Source: Myxococcales bacterium (GTDB taxonomy: Bacteria; Myxococcota_A; Polyangia; Palsa-1104). From it: 64,000 nucleotides of DNA. Every line of letters starts with the position of its first letter. The first letter of the stretch is position 1. Shown one piece after another: positions 38,279 through 46,910 of this stretch. The translations under genes were made by a program, and so were the position numbers. The DNA lies in NCBI GenBank assembly GCA_003170275.1, contig PNAM01000079.1, positions 104,017 to 168,016 on the forward strand, written 5' to 3'. A model generated the notes under the pieces. That model searched no databases. It was not told the DNA's origin and saw nothing but the letters and a program-made list of their open reading frames with translations.

Positions 38279-38542
38279 CTACCCTTTGGGCACCAGCTCC
38301 TGCGTTGATGCCCATCTGCTGCCCAAATTCTTCCGGAACCTTCTCCCGCTAGGAGCCAGGTGCGCGTACCGCAGCGTCGTCATCAGATCCGTGTGCCCGA
38401 GCAGCTCCTTGACCTCCTGAAGACTCCGCCCAGCCATTAGCATCTGCGAGGCGAACGTGTGCCGCAGCATCCGCCACGAGGTACGCCGAACTCCTGCCTT
38501 CTTGCACGCACGCCGAGCAGCTTGCGGAGTTTCCAGATCGCT
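38279..38542 (-). pseudogene. C-terminal relic of a tyrosine recombinase
   Basis: About 88 codons downstream of an in-frame stop (38543-38545). It keeps LRHTFASQMLMAGRSLQEV, ELLGHTDLMTTLRYAHL with the catalytic Tyr, and the Gly-His of the fifth motif. The His that normally precedes the second Arg (HxLR) is Arg here. The stop lies 48 bases from attL and the gene reads toward the tRNA, as the integrase of an island in this position would. The N-terminal two thirds are gone. Confidence 0.85.
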
Positions 38543-38621
38543 TCAACGCACTTTTTGGCGATCGAGGCTGGATCGCCCACGAGACAATGAACATGGAGCA
38601 GAGAAGTTCCTCGCTGATTCC

Positions 38622-39505
38622 ATGACTTCCGACGTGATCAAGTTCCAGCTATATCGGCTCTCGGTAAGTGAGCTTTTCGAACCACGACTCCGGCTCGCTT
38701 GGTTGGCCTTGGCCGACTACGAGGCGGAGCGCTATCACGGATGCGTGCCAGTGGTCCTCGCATTGCTCGACGGGTATGCGAACGACGTCGACGGCGAGAT
38801 CGGATTCTCCGAGAAGCAGGCCGACCTAAGCGCGTGGGATTCGTTTGCGGGCCACCCGGAGGGGCTAAAGCGGCTTCACCGAGTGTTGAACAAGAGCCGC
38901 CGAAAGACTCACGCGGATTCCATCTCGATTCCGTACCGTCACGGGATTTTGCATGGGAGGGATCTCGCATACGACAACAAGCTCGTCGCAGCGAAGGCAT
39001 GGGCGGCTCTGTTTGCCGTCGGGGAATGGGCAAAACGGATTGAGCGCGGAGCGAGGCATGCCCCGCCGCCGAAGCCCCAAAAGGGATTGCGCGATCTCTT
39101 TCGGATGCTTGCCGACCAAGCGAGACTTCGTCAACGCGTTGACGCGTGGAAGCCCCGTGCATTGGTCGTCGGCCGCGACGTACCGGCTAGCGGTCCCGAG
39201 TCGTGCTTTGGTGAGCAAACGCCCGAGCGGGCGCTCGTGCGGTTGCTGGACCTCTGGCGAAACAGTTCGAGCTTGTCGAGATTCGGGACACGACTCCTGC
39301 GGTTGCCGAGATTACCGCGCGCTGCCTGGGTACGCTCCGTGAGCGCGGAGCGTTCGATTGCAAGATCCAGTTTCGACTTGTTTTGGAAGGCGAAAACGGG
39401 TCGCTTGCCGTCATGGGTGATGCCGGCCAATGGACAGTTCCGATGCTGTTGGCCTACCCCTGGCAAATACGTGGGAGCCTAGAGAGCGCCGACGACGGCG
39501 CGTAG
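38622..39505 (+). pseudogene. HEPN-like protein gene broken by a frameshift
   Basis: From ATG 38622 the first frame runs ~212 codons to 39257; the coding pattern then continues in another frame to TAG 39503. Adding one G at TGG-CGAAA (39255-39260) would join LLDLW to AKQFELVEIR and give ~294 residues. The first part has PYRHGILHGRD, an R-x4-H motif as in HEPN ribonucleases (Arg106, His111), in a helical context. The second part has a beta-rich end (FRLVLEGENGSLAVMGD). The loss may be real or a sequencing error. No known protein is named. Confidence 0.6.
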
Positions 39506-39565
39506 CACATCCAGGCAAGGCGGCCGGGATCGGCGTGCGCTCGCCAGGTGCGTGGGGACGCGCCG

Positions 39566-39662
39566 GGCCAAAACCGGCCAAAGAGACATCCAACGATTCC
39601 GCGGCAAGACCGTCCACCGACTCCGAGGCAAGACCGGCCAAAGGGGTGTCCATCGACTCTGC
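39566..39662 (+). repeat. three imperfect tandem repeats of 24-37 bp
   Basis: Units at 39566-39602, 39603-39626 and 39627-39662. Each begins GGC(C)AA(G/A)ACCG and ends in TCCAxCGAxTCxGx; the middle unit lacks about 12 bases (the GCCAAAG part). It lies between the HEPN-like relic and the Popeye-like gene. No function is apparent. Confidence 0.6.
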
Positions 39663-39725
39663 GCCAGCGACATGGCCACCACCGCCGGCGCGCGCGCCGG
39701 CGAAATGAGCGGTACGATGGAGAGG

Positions 39726-40370
39726 TCAGGAGGCTCGGGCGGAGCGTCGCAGCTTTTGGGCCAGCTCCCCGCCGATGACCAACTGCAGCGCCGACCGCAG
39801 CTCGGCGTTCTCGTCGAGGAACCGGCGCAGCTCGTCGGCGCGCCACTCGACGTATCGGGTGGCGCAGTCGGTCCATACGCTGGCCGAGGTCTTCTCGCCG
39901 GTGAGGAAGCTCATCTCGCCGCACAGCCGCCCGTCGGCGAGTCGGGCGACCGCCTCTCCGGCCACCTTGACCGTCGCCGAGCCGGAGAAGATCACCACCA
40001 GCGTCGTCAGTCGCTGGCCCTCCTCGACGAGACACTGGGCCGCCGTCGCGTCGTGCCACTCGGCAAGCCGGGCCAGCCGGAGAAACTCGCGCGGTGTCAA
40101 GCTGCGAAAGGTGAGCCCGTATAGTCGCTGCTCCTCGTCGGTGAGACGCACCGGGCGCCGCTCGGCCAGGAGCCGCTGGATCCGATAGGCGTTGAGCGTC
40201 ATGAACAAGAGATTCCAGCAAATGGGCGCCCACACCGGCACCGGAGCAAAGTAGAAGTAGATGATGAAACACGCGCCGGCCAGGATACTGAGCAGGCGCA
40301 GCCACAGCATGTCGCGCACCAGATACGAACCCAACAAGAGGAGGTTGGCGAAGTGGATCAGAGCGTCCAT
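39726..40370 (-). CDS. Popeye-like membrane protein with cyclic-nucleotide-binding domain
   Basis: 214 residues from ATG 40370. About three N-terminal hydrophobic segments (HFANLLLLGSYLVRDMLWL, LSILAGACFIIYFYF, APICWNLLFMTLNAYRI) are followed by a cNMP-binding jelly roll (LVVIFSGSATVKVAGEAVAR, then GRLCGEMSFLTGEKTSASV with the phosphate-binding GE). This is the layout of Popeye proteins, known chiefly in animals as cAMP sensors and present in some bacteria. It overlaps the peroxiredoxin-like gene by 13 bases. Confidence 0.8.
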   Translation of the reverse strand: MDALIHFANLLLLGSYLVRDMLWLRLLSILAGACFIIYFYFAPVPVWAPICWNLLFMTLNAYRIQRLLAERRPVRLTDEEQRLYGLTFRSLTPREFLRLARLAEWHDATAAQCLVEEGQRLTTLVVIFSGSATVKVAGEAVARLADGRLCGEMSFLTGEKTSASVWTDCATRYVEWRADELRRFLDENAELRSALQLVIGGELAQKLRRSARAS

Positions 40371-40918
40371 CCGGTCTCCCGTCTTGCGGTGAGTGCGAGC
40401 GCGGCCGCGATGAGTTCGGCTGGGCGCGCGGCGTGGCCGAGGCTCTCGCTGCGGTGCTGAAAGGCGATGGTCCCGTCGGTGTCGACGAGCAGCGCGCCGC
40501 CCTGCTGCCAGGCGTCGCCCTGCAACGTGCCGGCGCCGCGATGGCCGTCGAAGAAGGCGCGCATTAGCTCCAACAGAGCGCGAGGGCCGGCGCTGGCCCA
40601 GCGGGAGCGCCGGAGCCCCGCCGCGCGGAACACCGCCAGCGACGGATCGGTGAAAATCTCGACCGGGCGCCCGTCGAGCGCCTGGCGCTGCACGAAGGCG
40701 TCGATGAACTCCGGCGCCCCGTTGCCGACCAGCACCAGCCCCACGCCGAGCGCCGACAGCTCCGGCAGGCGCGGCACCACGGCGTCCACCTGGGCGGCGC
40801 AGCCGATGCAGCCGAAATGGCGCAAGAAGATCACCAGGGCCGGCCGCCGCGCCCAGACGTCGCCGAGCCGCCTGTGCGCGCCGGTGCGGTCGAGCACGAT
40901 CGCTTCGCCCAGCTCCAC
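40358..40918 (-). CDS. peroxiredoxin-like (AhpC/TSA) protein
   Basis: 186 residues. Thioredoxin-like fold with FLRHFGCIGCAAQVD, where a CxxC takes the peroxidatic position, as in the PRXL2/AhpC-TSA-like group. The C-terminal strand ALLVDTDGTIAFQHRSES is typical. Probably a thiol reductase or peroxidase in the cytoplasm. It is upstream of the Popeye-like gene and overlaps it, so redox and cyclic-nucleotide signals may be linked (inference). Confidence 0.78.
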   Translation of the reverse strand: MELGEAIVLDRTGAHRRLGDVWARRPALVIFLRHFGCIGCAAQVDAVVPRLPELSALGVGLVLVGNGAPEFIDAFVQRQALDGRPVEIFTDPSLAVFRAAGLRRSRWASAGPRALLELMRAFFDGHRGAGTLQGDAWQQGGALLVDTDGTIAFQHRSESLGHAARPAELIAAALALTARRETGWTL

Positions 40919-41106
40919 CGGGGCACGGTATCACGACGCTGGCGTCGCTCGGCGGAAGCGGTGCGCTGACCTCAAGACAGCGGCAGCACCCGCGAGACCC
41001 ACTCGCCGAGCGCGCCCTCGCCGCATCCACGCCACGACCTGGCGTCTCGACGCCGCCATCCACTCGGCGTATGGTCCGCGCGCAACACACCCAAAAGGAG
41101 CTTGGC

Positions 41107-42300
41107 ATGCCGAACAATCACGGAGTCGTCTATCAGGGGCCGGGGCTGGTCGAGGTGCAGGGGATCGACTTTCCGAAGCTGGAGCTGACCGAGCAGAAGC
41201 GCAAGTGCGACCACGGCGTCATCCTGAAGGTGGTCTGCACGAACATCTGCGGCTCGGACCAGCACATGGTGCGCGGCCGCACCACGGCGCAGGCGGGTCT
41301 GGTGCTCGGCCACGAGATCACCGGCGAGGTCATCGAAACCGGACGCGACGTCGAGTTCATCAAGAAGGGTGACCTGGTCAGCGTGCCGTTCAACATCGCC
41401 TGCGGTCGCTGTCCTAACTGCAAGGCGGGCAAAACCGGCATCTGCCTCAGCGTCAACCCGGCGCGCCCAGGCGCGGCCTACGGCTACGTCGACATGGGCG
41501 GCTGGATTGGCGGTCAGGCGGAGTACGTGATGGTCCCCTACGCCGACTTCAACCTGCTCAAGTTCCCCGATCGCGATCGCGCCATGGAGAAGATCAAGGA
41601 CCTCGCCCTGCTCTCGGACATCTTCCCGACCGGCTTCCACGGCGCGGTCACCGCGGGCGTCGGCCCCGGCTCAACGGTGTACGTCGCCGGCGCCGGTCCG
41701 GTCGGCCTCGCGTGCGCCGCCTCGTGCCAGCTGCTCGGCGCGGCCGTCGTCATCGTCGGCGACCTCAACCCGGACCGCCTCGCGCAGGCGCGCAGCTTCG
41801 GCTGCGAGACCGTCGACGTGTCGAAGGCGGCCTCGGTCGGCGAGCAGATCGAGCAGATACTCGGCGTGCCGGAGGTCGACTCGGCCATCGACTGCGTCGG
41901 CTTCGAGGCGCGCGGTCACGGCGGCGCGGCGTCCAGCGAGGTGCCGGCCATGGTGCTCAACACCGTCATGACTGTCGCCAAGGCGGGCGGCTCCATCGGC
42001 ATCCCCGGACTGTACGTCACCGGCGACCCCGGGGCCGTCGACGCCGCGGCCAAGATGGGCAGCCTGTCGATCCGCATCGGACTCGGCTGGGCCAAGAGCC
42101 ACAGCTTCCACACCGGCCAGTGCCCGGTGATGCACTACCACCGAAAGCTGATGATGGCGATCCTTCACGACAAGATCCAGATTGCGAAGGCAGTCAACGT
42201 GCAGAAGATCTCGTTGAAGGAGGCGCCGAAGGGCTACATCGACTTCGACAAGGGCGCGGCCAAGAAGTTCATCATCGATCCCCACGGTATGGTGGCCTAG
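41107..42300 (+). CDS. fdhA: glutathione-independent formaldehyde dehydrogenase
   Basis: 397 residues from ATG 41107, with AAAGGAG six bases before it. Zinc-dependent medium-chain dehydrogenase of the Pseudomonas putida FdhA type: catalytic zinc ligands in NICGSDQH and GLVLGHEITGE, structural zinc cysteines in CGRCPNCKAGKTGIC, and the NAD-binding VYVAGAGPVGLACAAS. The long insert with MGGWIGGQAEYVMVPYAD is characteristic. It oxidises formaldehyde to formate with NAD+ without glutathione. It is alone in orientation and looks like imported island cargo. Confidence 0.92.
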   Translation: MPNNHGVVYQGPGLVEVQGIDFPKLELTEQKRKCDHGVILKVVCTNICGSDQHMVRGRTTAQAGLVLGHEITGEVIETGRDVEFIKKGDLVSVPFNIACGRCPNCKAGKTGICLSVNPARPGAAYGYVDMGGWIGGQAEYVMVPYADFNLLKFPDRDRAMEKIKDLALLSDIFPTGFHGAVTAGVGPGSTVYVAGAGPVGLACAASCQLLGAAVVIVGDLNPDRLAQARSFGCETVDVSKAASVGEQIEQILGVPEVDSAIDCVGFEARGHGGAASSEVPAMVLNTVMTVAKAGGSIGIPGLYVTGDPGAVDAAAKMGSLSIRIGLGWAKSHSFHTGQCPVMHYHRKLMMAILHDKIQIAKAVNVQKISLKEAPKGYIDFDKGAAKKFIIDPHGMVA

Positions 42301-42469
42301 CCCTCACGCCGCGAGCGCCTCCCCTCGACATCCAGGAGGTCAAACGATCGCCTGGTGCCGCCCTCGACACGGACGGTAGGGAGACAGCCCGCGTGCCAAG
42401 TCGTCACCGAACAGGCGTCCTCTTGACCGTGCGGGCGTGAAAACTGGGGGTTCCTAATGGGTCGTCCCG

Positions 42470-42613
42470 TCACACCGGGACGTAGTGCTCGAAAACCACC
42501 AGTTCCACTTCAGTACCCGCACGCGCGCGCGCGAGAACAGCCTTTACTTCCTCCCACGAGAGCTTTCCGAGAGCAGCTCCAATTCGGGGCAGCCCAACGC
42601 GACGAATCCATTG
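42470..42613 (-). pseudogene. C-terminal fragment of a macrodomain protein
   Basis: About 47 codons encoding WIRRVGLPRIGAALGKLSWE and EVELVVFEHYVPV, which match the last strand-helix-strand of the macrodomain (ADP-ribose-binding) fold, whose typical text is LPRIGCGLGGL-W. Nothing upstream continues the domain; the frame instead runs into the zinc-ribbon tail repeat on the other strand. It is a truncated remnant. The 42301-42829 stretch holds only this, the repeat below and no intact gene that I can support. Confidence 0.65.
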
Positions 42614-42625
42614 CCGCGCCAGATG

Positions 42626-42732
42626 TTCGAGGACTCGACGCCCACCAACCCGATGCTCATCATTCCCCTGCACGTACTCGCCGATGCACGGTAGGCGCTG
42701 GGACGCGCTCGCTGCGATCGGCGGAGCGCTTC
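42626..42732 (+). repeat. copy A of a ~107-bp island repeat (zinc-ribbon tail fragment)
   Basis: Roughly three quarters identical to 50003-50109. It encodes FEDSTPTNPMLIIPLHVLAD followed by AR-stop, the tail of the small zinc-ribbon protein at 49889, but the zinc-binding head is missing. The similarity continues past the stop codon (GGCGCTGGGACGCGCTCGCT against GGCGGTGGGACGCGCTTGCT), so a piece of DNA was duplicated, not just a motif kept. Confidence 0.7.
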
Positions 42733-42829
42733 TTGGGACCGAGTCGCTCCATGCCTGACCATACGAAATTGACCCACAGGTGCTCCGCGTTGAGTTGAAC
42801 GCCGATCCTCAAGCTGCAAGAGTGCGGGG

Positions 42830-44257
42830 ATGGGACCTCCCCTTCCGTTTGCTCAGCGGTCCTCCTATCCGGTACGGACCACTGGAAACCTCTCTTTCTT
42901 CGTCGACGCGGAGGACTCGTTCGCGTCGATTGCGGCCGCGCTCGAATCGGCAAAGCGGCACGTGTACATCACGTGCGCCTACGCGAGCCTCAACTTCCGA
43001 ATGCGGCCGCCGGCCACTGAGCAGCTACTTGACCTGTGTCACCGCCTGTCGCTGCGAGGCATCACCGTAGCGTTGCTGTTCTGGAAGCCGACCGGTGTTG
43101 TCGCCGGCACAGTCCCGGACGGGTCAGCAGCCCAGATCAAGATCGCGGCGCCGGCGGTGCTCGCGCGCTGGGATGTCGCCAACACCGCTGGCATCTACCC
43201 CAGGCAGTTGGGTTGCCACCACCAGAAAACCTTCGTCATCGACGGTGTTGTGGCTTTCGTCGGCGGCATCAACATGACGCAGGACTATTGGGACACCTGT
43301 GCTCACGCCAGCGTCGACGACCGGAGGGTCTCCTACGACATCGTCGAACCGGTCAAGAGGGCCCAGGCAGGCGCGATCGCTCTTCCCCTCCACGACGTAT
43401 TCGCCCGCTTCGATGGATCCGCGGCGGCCGACGTGGAAGCGAACTTCGTCGAGCGATGGAATGGAGCGACCGAGCGCAGCGGGCCCGATCTCACCGCGAC
43501 CGCTGTGGCGGACGCGGGTGCGAGCGGTGGAGCCCTCATCCAGGTGCTGCGCACGATCGCCCCCAACACGTACCCACACACCGCGGCCGGCGAACAGAGC
43601 ATCAAGGAGGCAATGCTGAACGCCATCAATGGTGCCCAGCACAGCATCTATTTCGAGAACCAGTATTTCTTCGACGATGACGTGGTGGGTGCGCTGCGCG
43701 GGGCCGGCGAGCGCGGCGTGCGCATCGTCGGGCTGCTGACCCGCCAACCAGACGCCGGTCAGTTCGTCGGTCACCTTGAATCGCTCATGGAGGACGGCGA
43801 GGAGTCGCGCTTCCAGTGGACGAGCTTCAACCCCACACTGAGGCAGCGCATCCAGCTGTACACCCCCTTCACCTCCGATGCGCAGCCGGCGAGGGACATC
43901 TACGTCCACTCCAAGACCATGATCGTCGACGATCGCTGGGTAATCGTCGGGAGCGCCAACATCAGCTTCACCAGCATGGATTTCCATTCTGAGATGTGTG
44001 TCCTCGTCGAGGATGCGGCCCACGCACGGGCGCTGCGCGTCCGTCTCTGGGCCGAGCACTTCTGCTGCTTGGCCTCGGACGTCCCGGTCGACTTCGAGGC
44101 GGGCGCGGATCGTTGGGAGGCGATGGGCGAACAGAATCTAGCGCGGCTGGGGAAGCGACAGCTAGCCGCCCGCATGGTGCCACTACAGCCGCCTGCCTCC
44201 TACGGCGCAGACATCCTCTCGACCGGCACCGGTGAGGACGACACGGCCTTGACTTGA
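42830..44257 (+). CDS. phospholipase D family protein
   Basis: 475 residues with two HKD motifs: HHQKTFVIDGVVAFVGGIN near residue 130 and VHSKTMIVDDRWVIVGSANI near 360. Each has the Lys and Asp of the catalytic HxKxxxxD. The two halves form the active site of phosphatidyl-transfer or nuclease enzymes. There is no signal peptide. Members of this size cleave phospholipids or act as cardiolipin synthase-like enzymes; the substrate is not evident. Confidence 0.88.
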   Translation: MGPPLPFAQRSSYPVRTTGNLSFFVDAEDSFASIAAALESAKRHVYITCAYASLNFRMRPPATEQLLDLCHRLSLRGITVALLFWKPTGVVAGTVPDGSAAQIKIAAPAVLARWDVANTAGIYPRQLGCHHQKTFVIDGVVAFVGGINMTQDYWDTCAHASVDDRRVSYDIVEPVKRAQAGAIALPLHDVFARFDGSAAADVEANFVERWNGATERSGPDLTATAVADAGASGGALIQVLRTIAPNTYPHTAAGEQSIKEAMLNAINGAQHSIYFENQYFFDDDVVGALRGAGERGVRIVGLLTRQPDAGQFVGHLESLMEDGEESRFQWTSFNPTLRQRIQLYTPFTSDAQPARDIYVHSKTMIVDDRWVIVGSANISFTSMDFHSEMCVLVEDAAHARALRVRLWAEHFCCLASDVPVDFEAGADRWEAMGEQNLARLGKRQLAARMVPLQPPASYGADILSTGTGEDDTALT

Positions 44258-44374
44258 TTTCGCCGGCCGCCAGCGAGGCCGCGAGCGCGCCGCTGCCCGG
44301 GGTGCGGCACGCCGCTGCGAACCGACGGCGACTGACGCCCCGTTTGCGCCGAGACCGCGGACGGAACGCTGCGC

Positions 44375-45667
44375 TCAGCGGACCGCGCGGATGCTTTCGT
44401 CGAGAATTTCGAGGAGTCGATCCAGATCCTCGTCGGAGATGGTGAGCGGCGGGCACACGTAGACGGTGCTGCCGAGAGGCCGCAAGTAGGCACCGCGCTT
44501 GCGCGCCTCTTCGTACACGCGCCAGCCGACCGGGCCCAGATACCCGGCGGCCCCATCGGCCAGATCGGCTGCACCGATCATCCCGATCGACCGCACCCGC
44601 TCGACCCCGGGCAGCGCCGCGAGCGCGTCGAAGGCCTGAGCGATTCGCCGGCCCTTGCGCGCCACCTGCGCCAGCACCGCTTCGTCGCGGTAGATCGCGA
44701 GCACCTCGCGCGCGAGCGCCGCGCCGAGCGGATGGCCGCAAAAGGTGTGGCCGTAGTAGAGCGCGTTCTCCTTGGGGCCGCGGAACGCGTCGAACACACG
44801 CTCGGTGGCTAGCGTCGCGCCCATCGGCAACAGCGACGCGAACGCCTTGCCGAGACAGAGCAGGTCCGGCGTGATCCCAGCGTGCTCGCAGGCCCACATC
44901 GGCCCGGTGCGGCCGTAGCCCGTGAACACCTCGTCGACGATCAGCAGCACGTCCGTCTCGCGGGTCAACTCGCGCAGCGCGCGCAGGTACGCCGGATCGT
45001 AGATCTGCATGCCGGCGGCACCCTGCACCACGGGCTCGATCACCACCGCCGCGATCGAGTCGCCCTCGGCGCGTAGGATTCGTGCGATCGCCTCGAAGGC
45101 CCGCTCATGGCCGCCCTCTGCAGGCGACGGCACGTGCACGCAGTCGAAGACGATGTTGGCGAACGGTCGCCGGAACACTTCGATCCCGCCCAAGCTGGTT
45201 GCCCCGAGGGTGTCGCCGTGGAACGCACCCTCGAGCGCGACAAAGCGCGACTTGCGTGGCGCGCCCGACTGCCGCCACAGCTGCGCTGCCATCTTCACCG
45301 CGACCTCGATCGAGGTCGAGCCGTTGTCGGTGTAGAAGACGCGCGACAGCCCCGGCGGCGCGATCGCGCACAGCTCTTCGGCCAGCCGCACGCCCGGCTC
45401 GTGCGTGATTCCGGCCAGCGAGCAGTGCGCCAGCGTGGCGGACTGCTCGGCGAGCACCCGCAAGAGCCGCGGATGCCCATGCCCGAGCGACGCCACCCAC
45501 CACGAGCTGTTGCCGTCGAGGTAGCGGGTGCCGTCGAGGTCCGTGAGCCAGGAGCCCGCGGCGGAGGCGACCACGATCGGATCGACCTCGGCGATGTACG
45601 CGTCCATCGGAGTGTACGGGTGCCAGAGGAACTGCTTGTCGCGTCGGACGATCTCGTCTCGCTTCAT
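44375..45667 (-). CDS. bioA: adenosylmethionine-8-amino-7-oxononanoate aminotransferase
   Basis: 430 residues from ATG 45667. Class III PLP aminotransferase: HPYTPMDAYIAEVDPIVV and GNSSWWVASLGHGHPRL at the start, VIEPVVQGAAGM, LLIVDEVFTGYGRTG and LLCLGKAFASLLPMGATL, with the PLP Lys. It makes 7,8-diaminopelargonate in biotin synthesis using SAM as amino donor. No bioB, bioD or bioF gene is adjacent, so it is an orphan within the island. Confidence 0.9.
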   Translation of the reverse strand: MKRDEIVRRDKQFLWHPYTPMDAYIAEVDPIVVASAAGSWLTDLDGTRYLDGNSSWWVASLGHGHPRLLRVLAEQSATLAHCSLAGITHEPGVRLAEELCAIAPPGLSRVFYTDNGSTSIEVAVKMAAQLWRQSGAPRKSRFVALEGAFHGDTLGATSLGGIEVFRRPFANIVFDCVHVPSPAEGGHERAFEAIARILRAEGDSIAAVVIEPVVQGAAGMQIYDPAYLRALRELTRETDVLLIVDEVFTGYGRTGPMWACEHAGITPDLLCLGKAFASLLPMGATLATERVFDAFRGPKENALYYGHTFCGHPLGAALAREVLAIYRDEAVLAQVARKGRRIAQAFDALAALPGVERVRSIGMIGAADLADGAAGYLGPVGWRVYEEARKRGAYLRPLGSTVYVCPPLTISDEDLDRLLEILDESIRAVR

Positions 45668-45805
45668 TCGCGCCTCGTCGCTCGAGGTACTCCAGCCCTG
45701 AGCACCTTGTCCAGTCGCGCACCGCGAACCAATTGTTGCGCACGCACGACGCCGGCGGTGACCCCGCTCACGCGCCCGTGTCCGACGAAGGCGTACAATC
45801 AGGGG

Positions 45806-46012
45806 ATGCGGGCTGTGGTGCTGGTGGCGGCGTTGGTGTTCCTTGGATGCGGCAGCGGCGGCTCGGGCATGAGCAACTGCATGCCGCCATGCAGCTCCGG
45901 CACGATCTGCTGCTCGGAGCCTACGCACATGACCACCGACGCCGGGACCGCGGGCTCAGCTTGGGTCTGCGTCCAGCCCGCCGTCGACGGGAAGTGCCCA
46001 CTCTTTCCTTGA
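45806..46012 (+). CDS. tiny Cys-rich lipoprotein
   Basis: 68 residues. The leader ends in ALVFLGC. The mature part has a CMPPCSSGTICC cluster and two more cysteines, so a disulfide-bonded mini-domain is likely. Function unknown. It is one of several very small secreted proteins grouped here. Confidence 0.6.
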   Translation: MRAVVLVAALVFLGCGSGGSGMSNCMPPCSSGTICCSEPTHMTTDAGTAGSAWVCVQPAVDGKCPLFP

Positions 46013-46203
46013 GCAGGCGGGCCGCCACGACATCGCTCCTTCTGGGCTATGCGCTCCTACTAAAAACAGCGCCACGCTGGCAGCCGCCCCGCCTGTCCTT
46101 GGAGGCCGACGGACATGCGGGTGGTGCGCTCGCCCGCCTGGTGTGACTCCACGCGGCGTTCCGCGGGGGACAACTTGGGGCCGGGCGGAGATCGCACGAG
46201 CGG

Positions 46204-46383
46204 CTACGGGCAGGTGCAAGCCACGCGGCGGCTGTGCCGGGGGATGAAGCACTCGACGCCGGGATCATCGGGGTAGCATGGGAATGGCCCGGGACGCCGT
46301 ATCGGCCGGCCGATGATGAAGTAGTCCGCGCAGCCTGCGAGCAGGAGAGCGCTCAGCATCAACGCCAAATTGATCGCCTTCAC
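46204..46383 (-). CDS. tiny lipoprotein, GTG start
   Basis: 59 residues from GTG 46383. A clear lipobox leader (ALMLSALLLAGC) is followed by 42 mature residues with Pro and Cys (PFPCYPDDPGVECF, VACTCP). No ribosome site is obvious, so the start is uncertain, but the leader is convincing. Function unknown. Confidence 0.5.
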   Translation of the reverse strand: MKAINLALMLSALLLAGCADYFIIGRPIRRPGPFPCYPDDPGVECFIPRHSRRVACTCP

Positions 46384-46524
46384 GCCGATGAGACGCGCGC
46401 GGGCTTACGCTATTCAACCCCGCCGAGCGCGAATCCGGGACCGGGTGAGCGGATCGCGCGGTGTGAGCGGAAAACGAGCAAGGATCTACCCGCAGATCGC
46501 GCAGCCTGCCCCGGAGGCTTACTC

Positions 46525-46749
46525 ATGCGCAAGATCATCATCACGCTCACCGTCGCTCTTGGTCTCGCCGCGTTCGCGGTCAGCGGCCCCTCTGCTAACG
46601 CTGACGAATACGGAAAGTGCAATTTCGATAGCGACTGCCACTCCGGCGCGAAGTGCAACAGCAACACCTGCTCCGACGCGCCCGGCGGCAAGTGCAACTT
46701 CGATAGCGAGTGCAACGGAAAGAAGTGCAGCGGCGGCACTTGTAAGTAG
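46525..46749 (+). CDS. small secreted protein with duplicated Cys motif
   Basis: 74 residues with GGAGG nine bases before ATG 46525. A Sec signal peptide (TVALGLAAFAVSGPSANA) is followed by two copies of GKCNFDS-(D/E)-C, each with a short Cys-containing tail. There is no lipobox, so it is probably released. A small disulfide-rich secreted peptide of unknown role. Confidence 0.65.
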   Translation: MRKIIITLTVALGLAAFAVSGPSANADEYGKCNFDSDCHSGAKCNSNTCSDAPGGKCNFDSECNGKKCSGGTCK

Positions 46750-46910
46750 CGTTGCTGAGGTAGCGGTAGCGACTACAATCTCTTGCGTCGTCGCGCAGCC
46801 GCTCAAGGCGACGAGGAGGACCAGTGGCCGCATGTGAGTTCGACACCACGTGAGCGGCAGCGTTTCAGTTGTCGAGAAATGAGGCTGCCCGCAGGGTGGG
46901 CGACGCCGAT

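Noticed and set aside
42544..42819. 91-residue minus-strand frame over the repeat
   Set aside because: No coding pattern; it is a shadow of the repeat and of the macrodomain fragment.
46519..46833. Minus-strand frame starting MRPLVLLVALSGC
   Set aside because: It has a lipoprotein-like start but then runs antisense through the whole small Cys gene; I could not support it as a gene.
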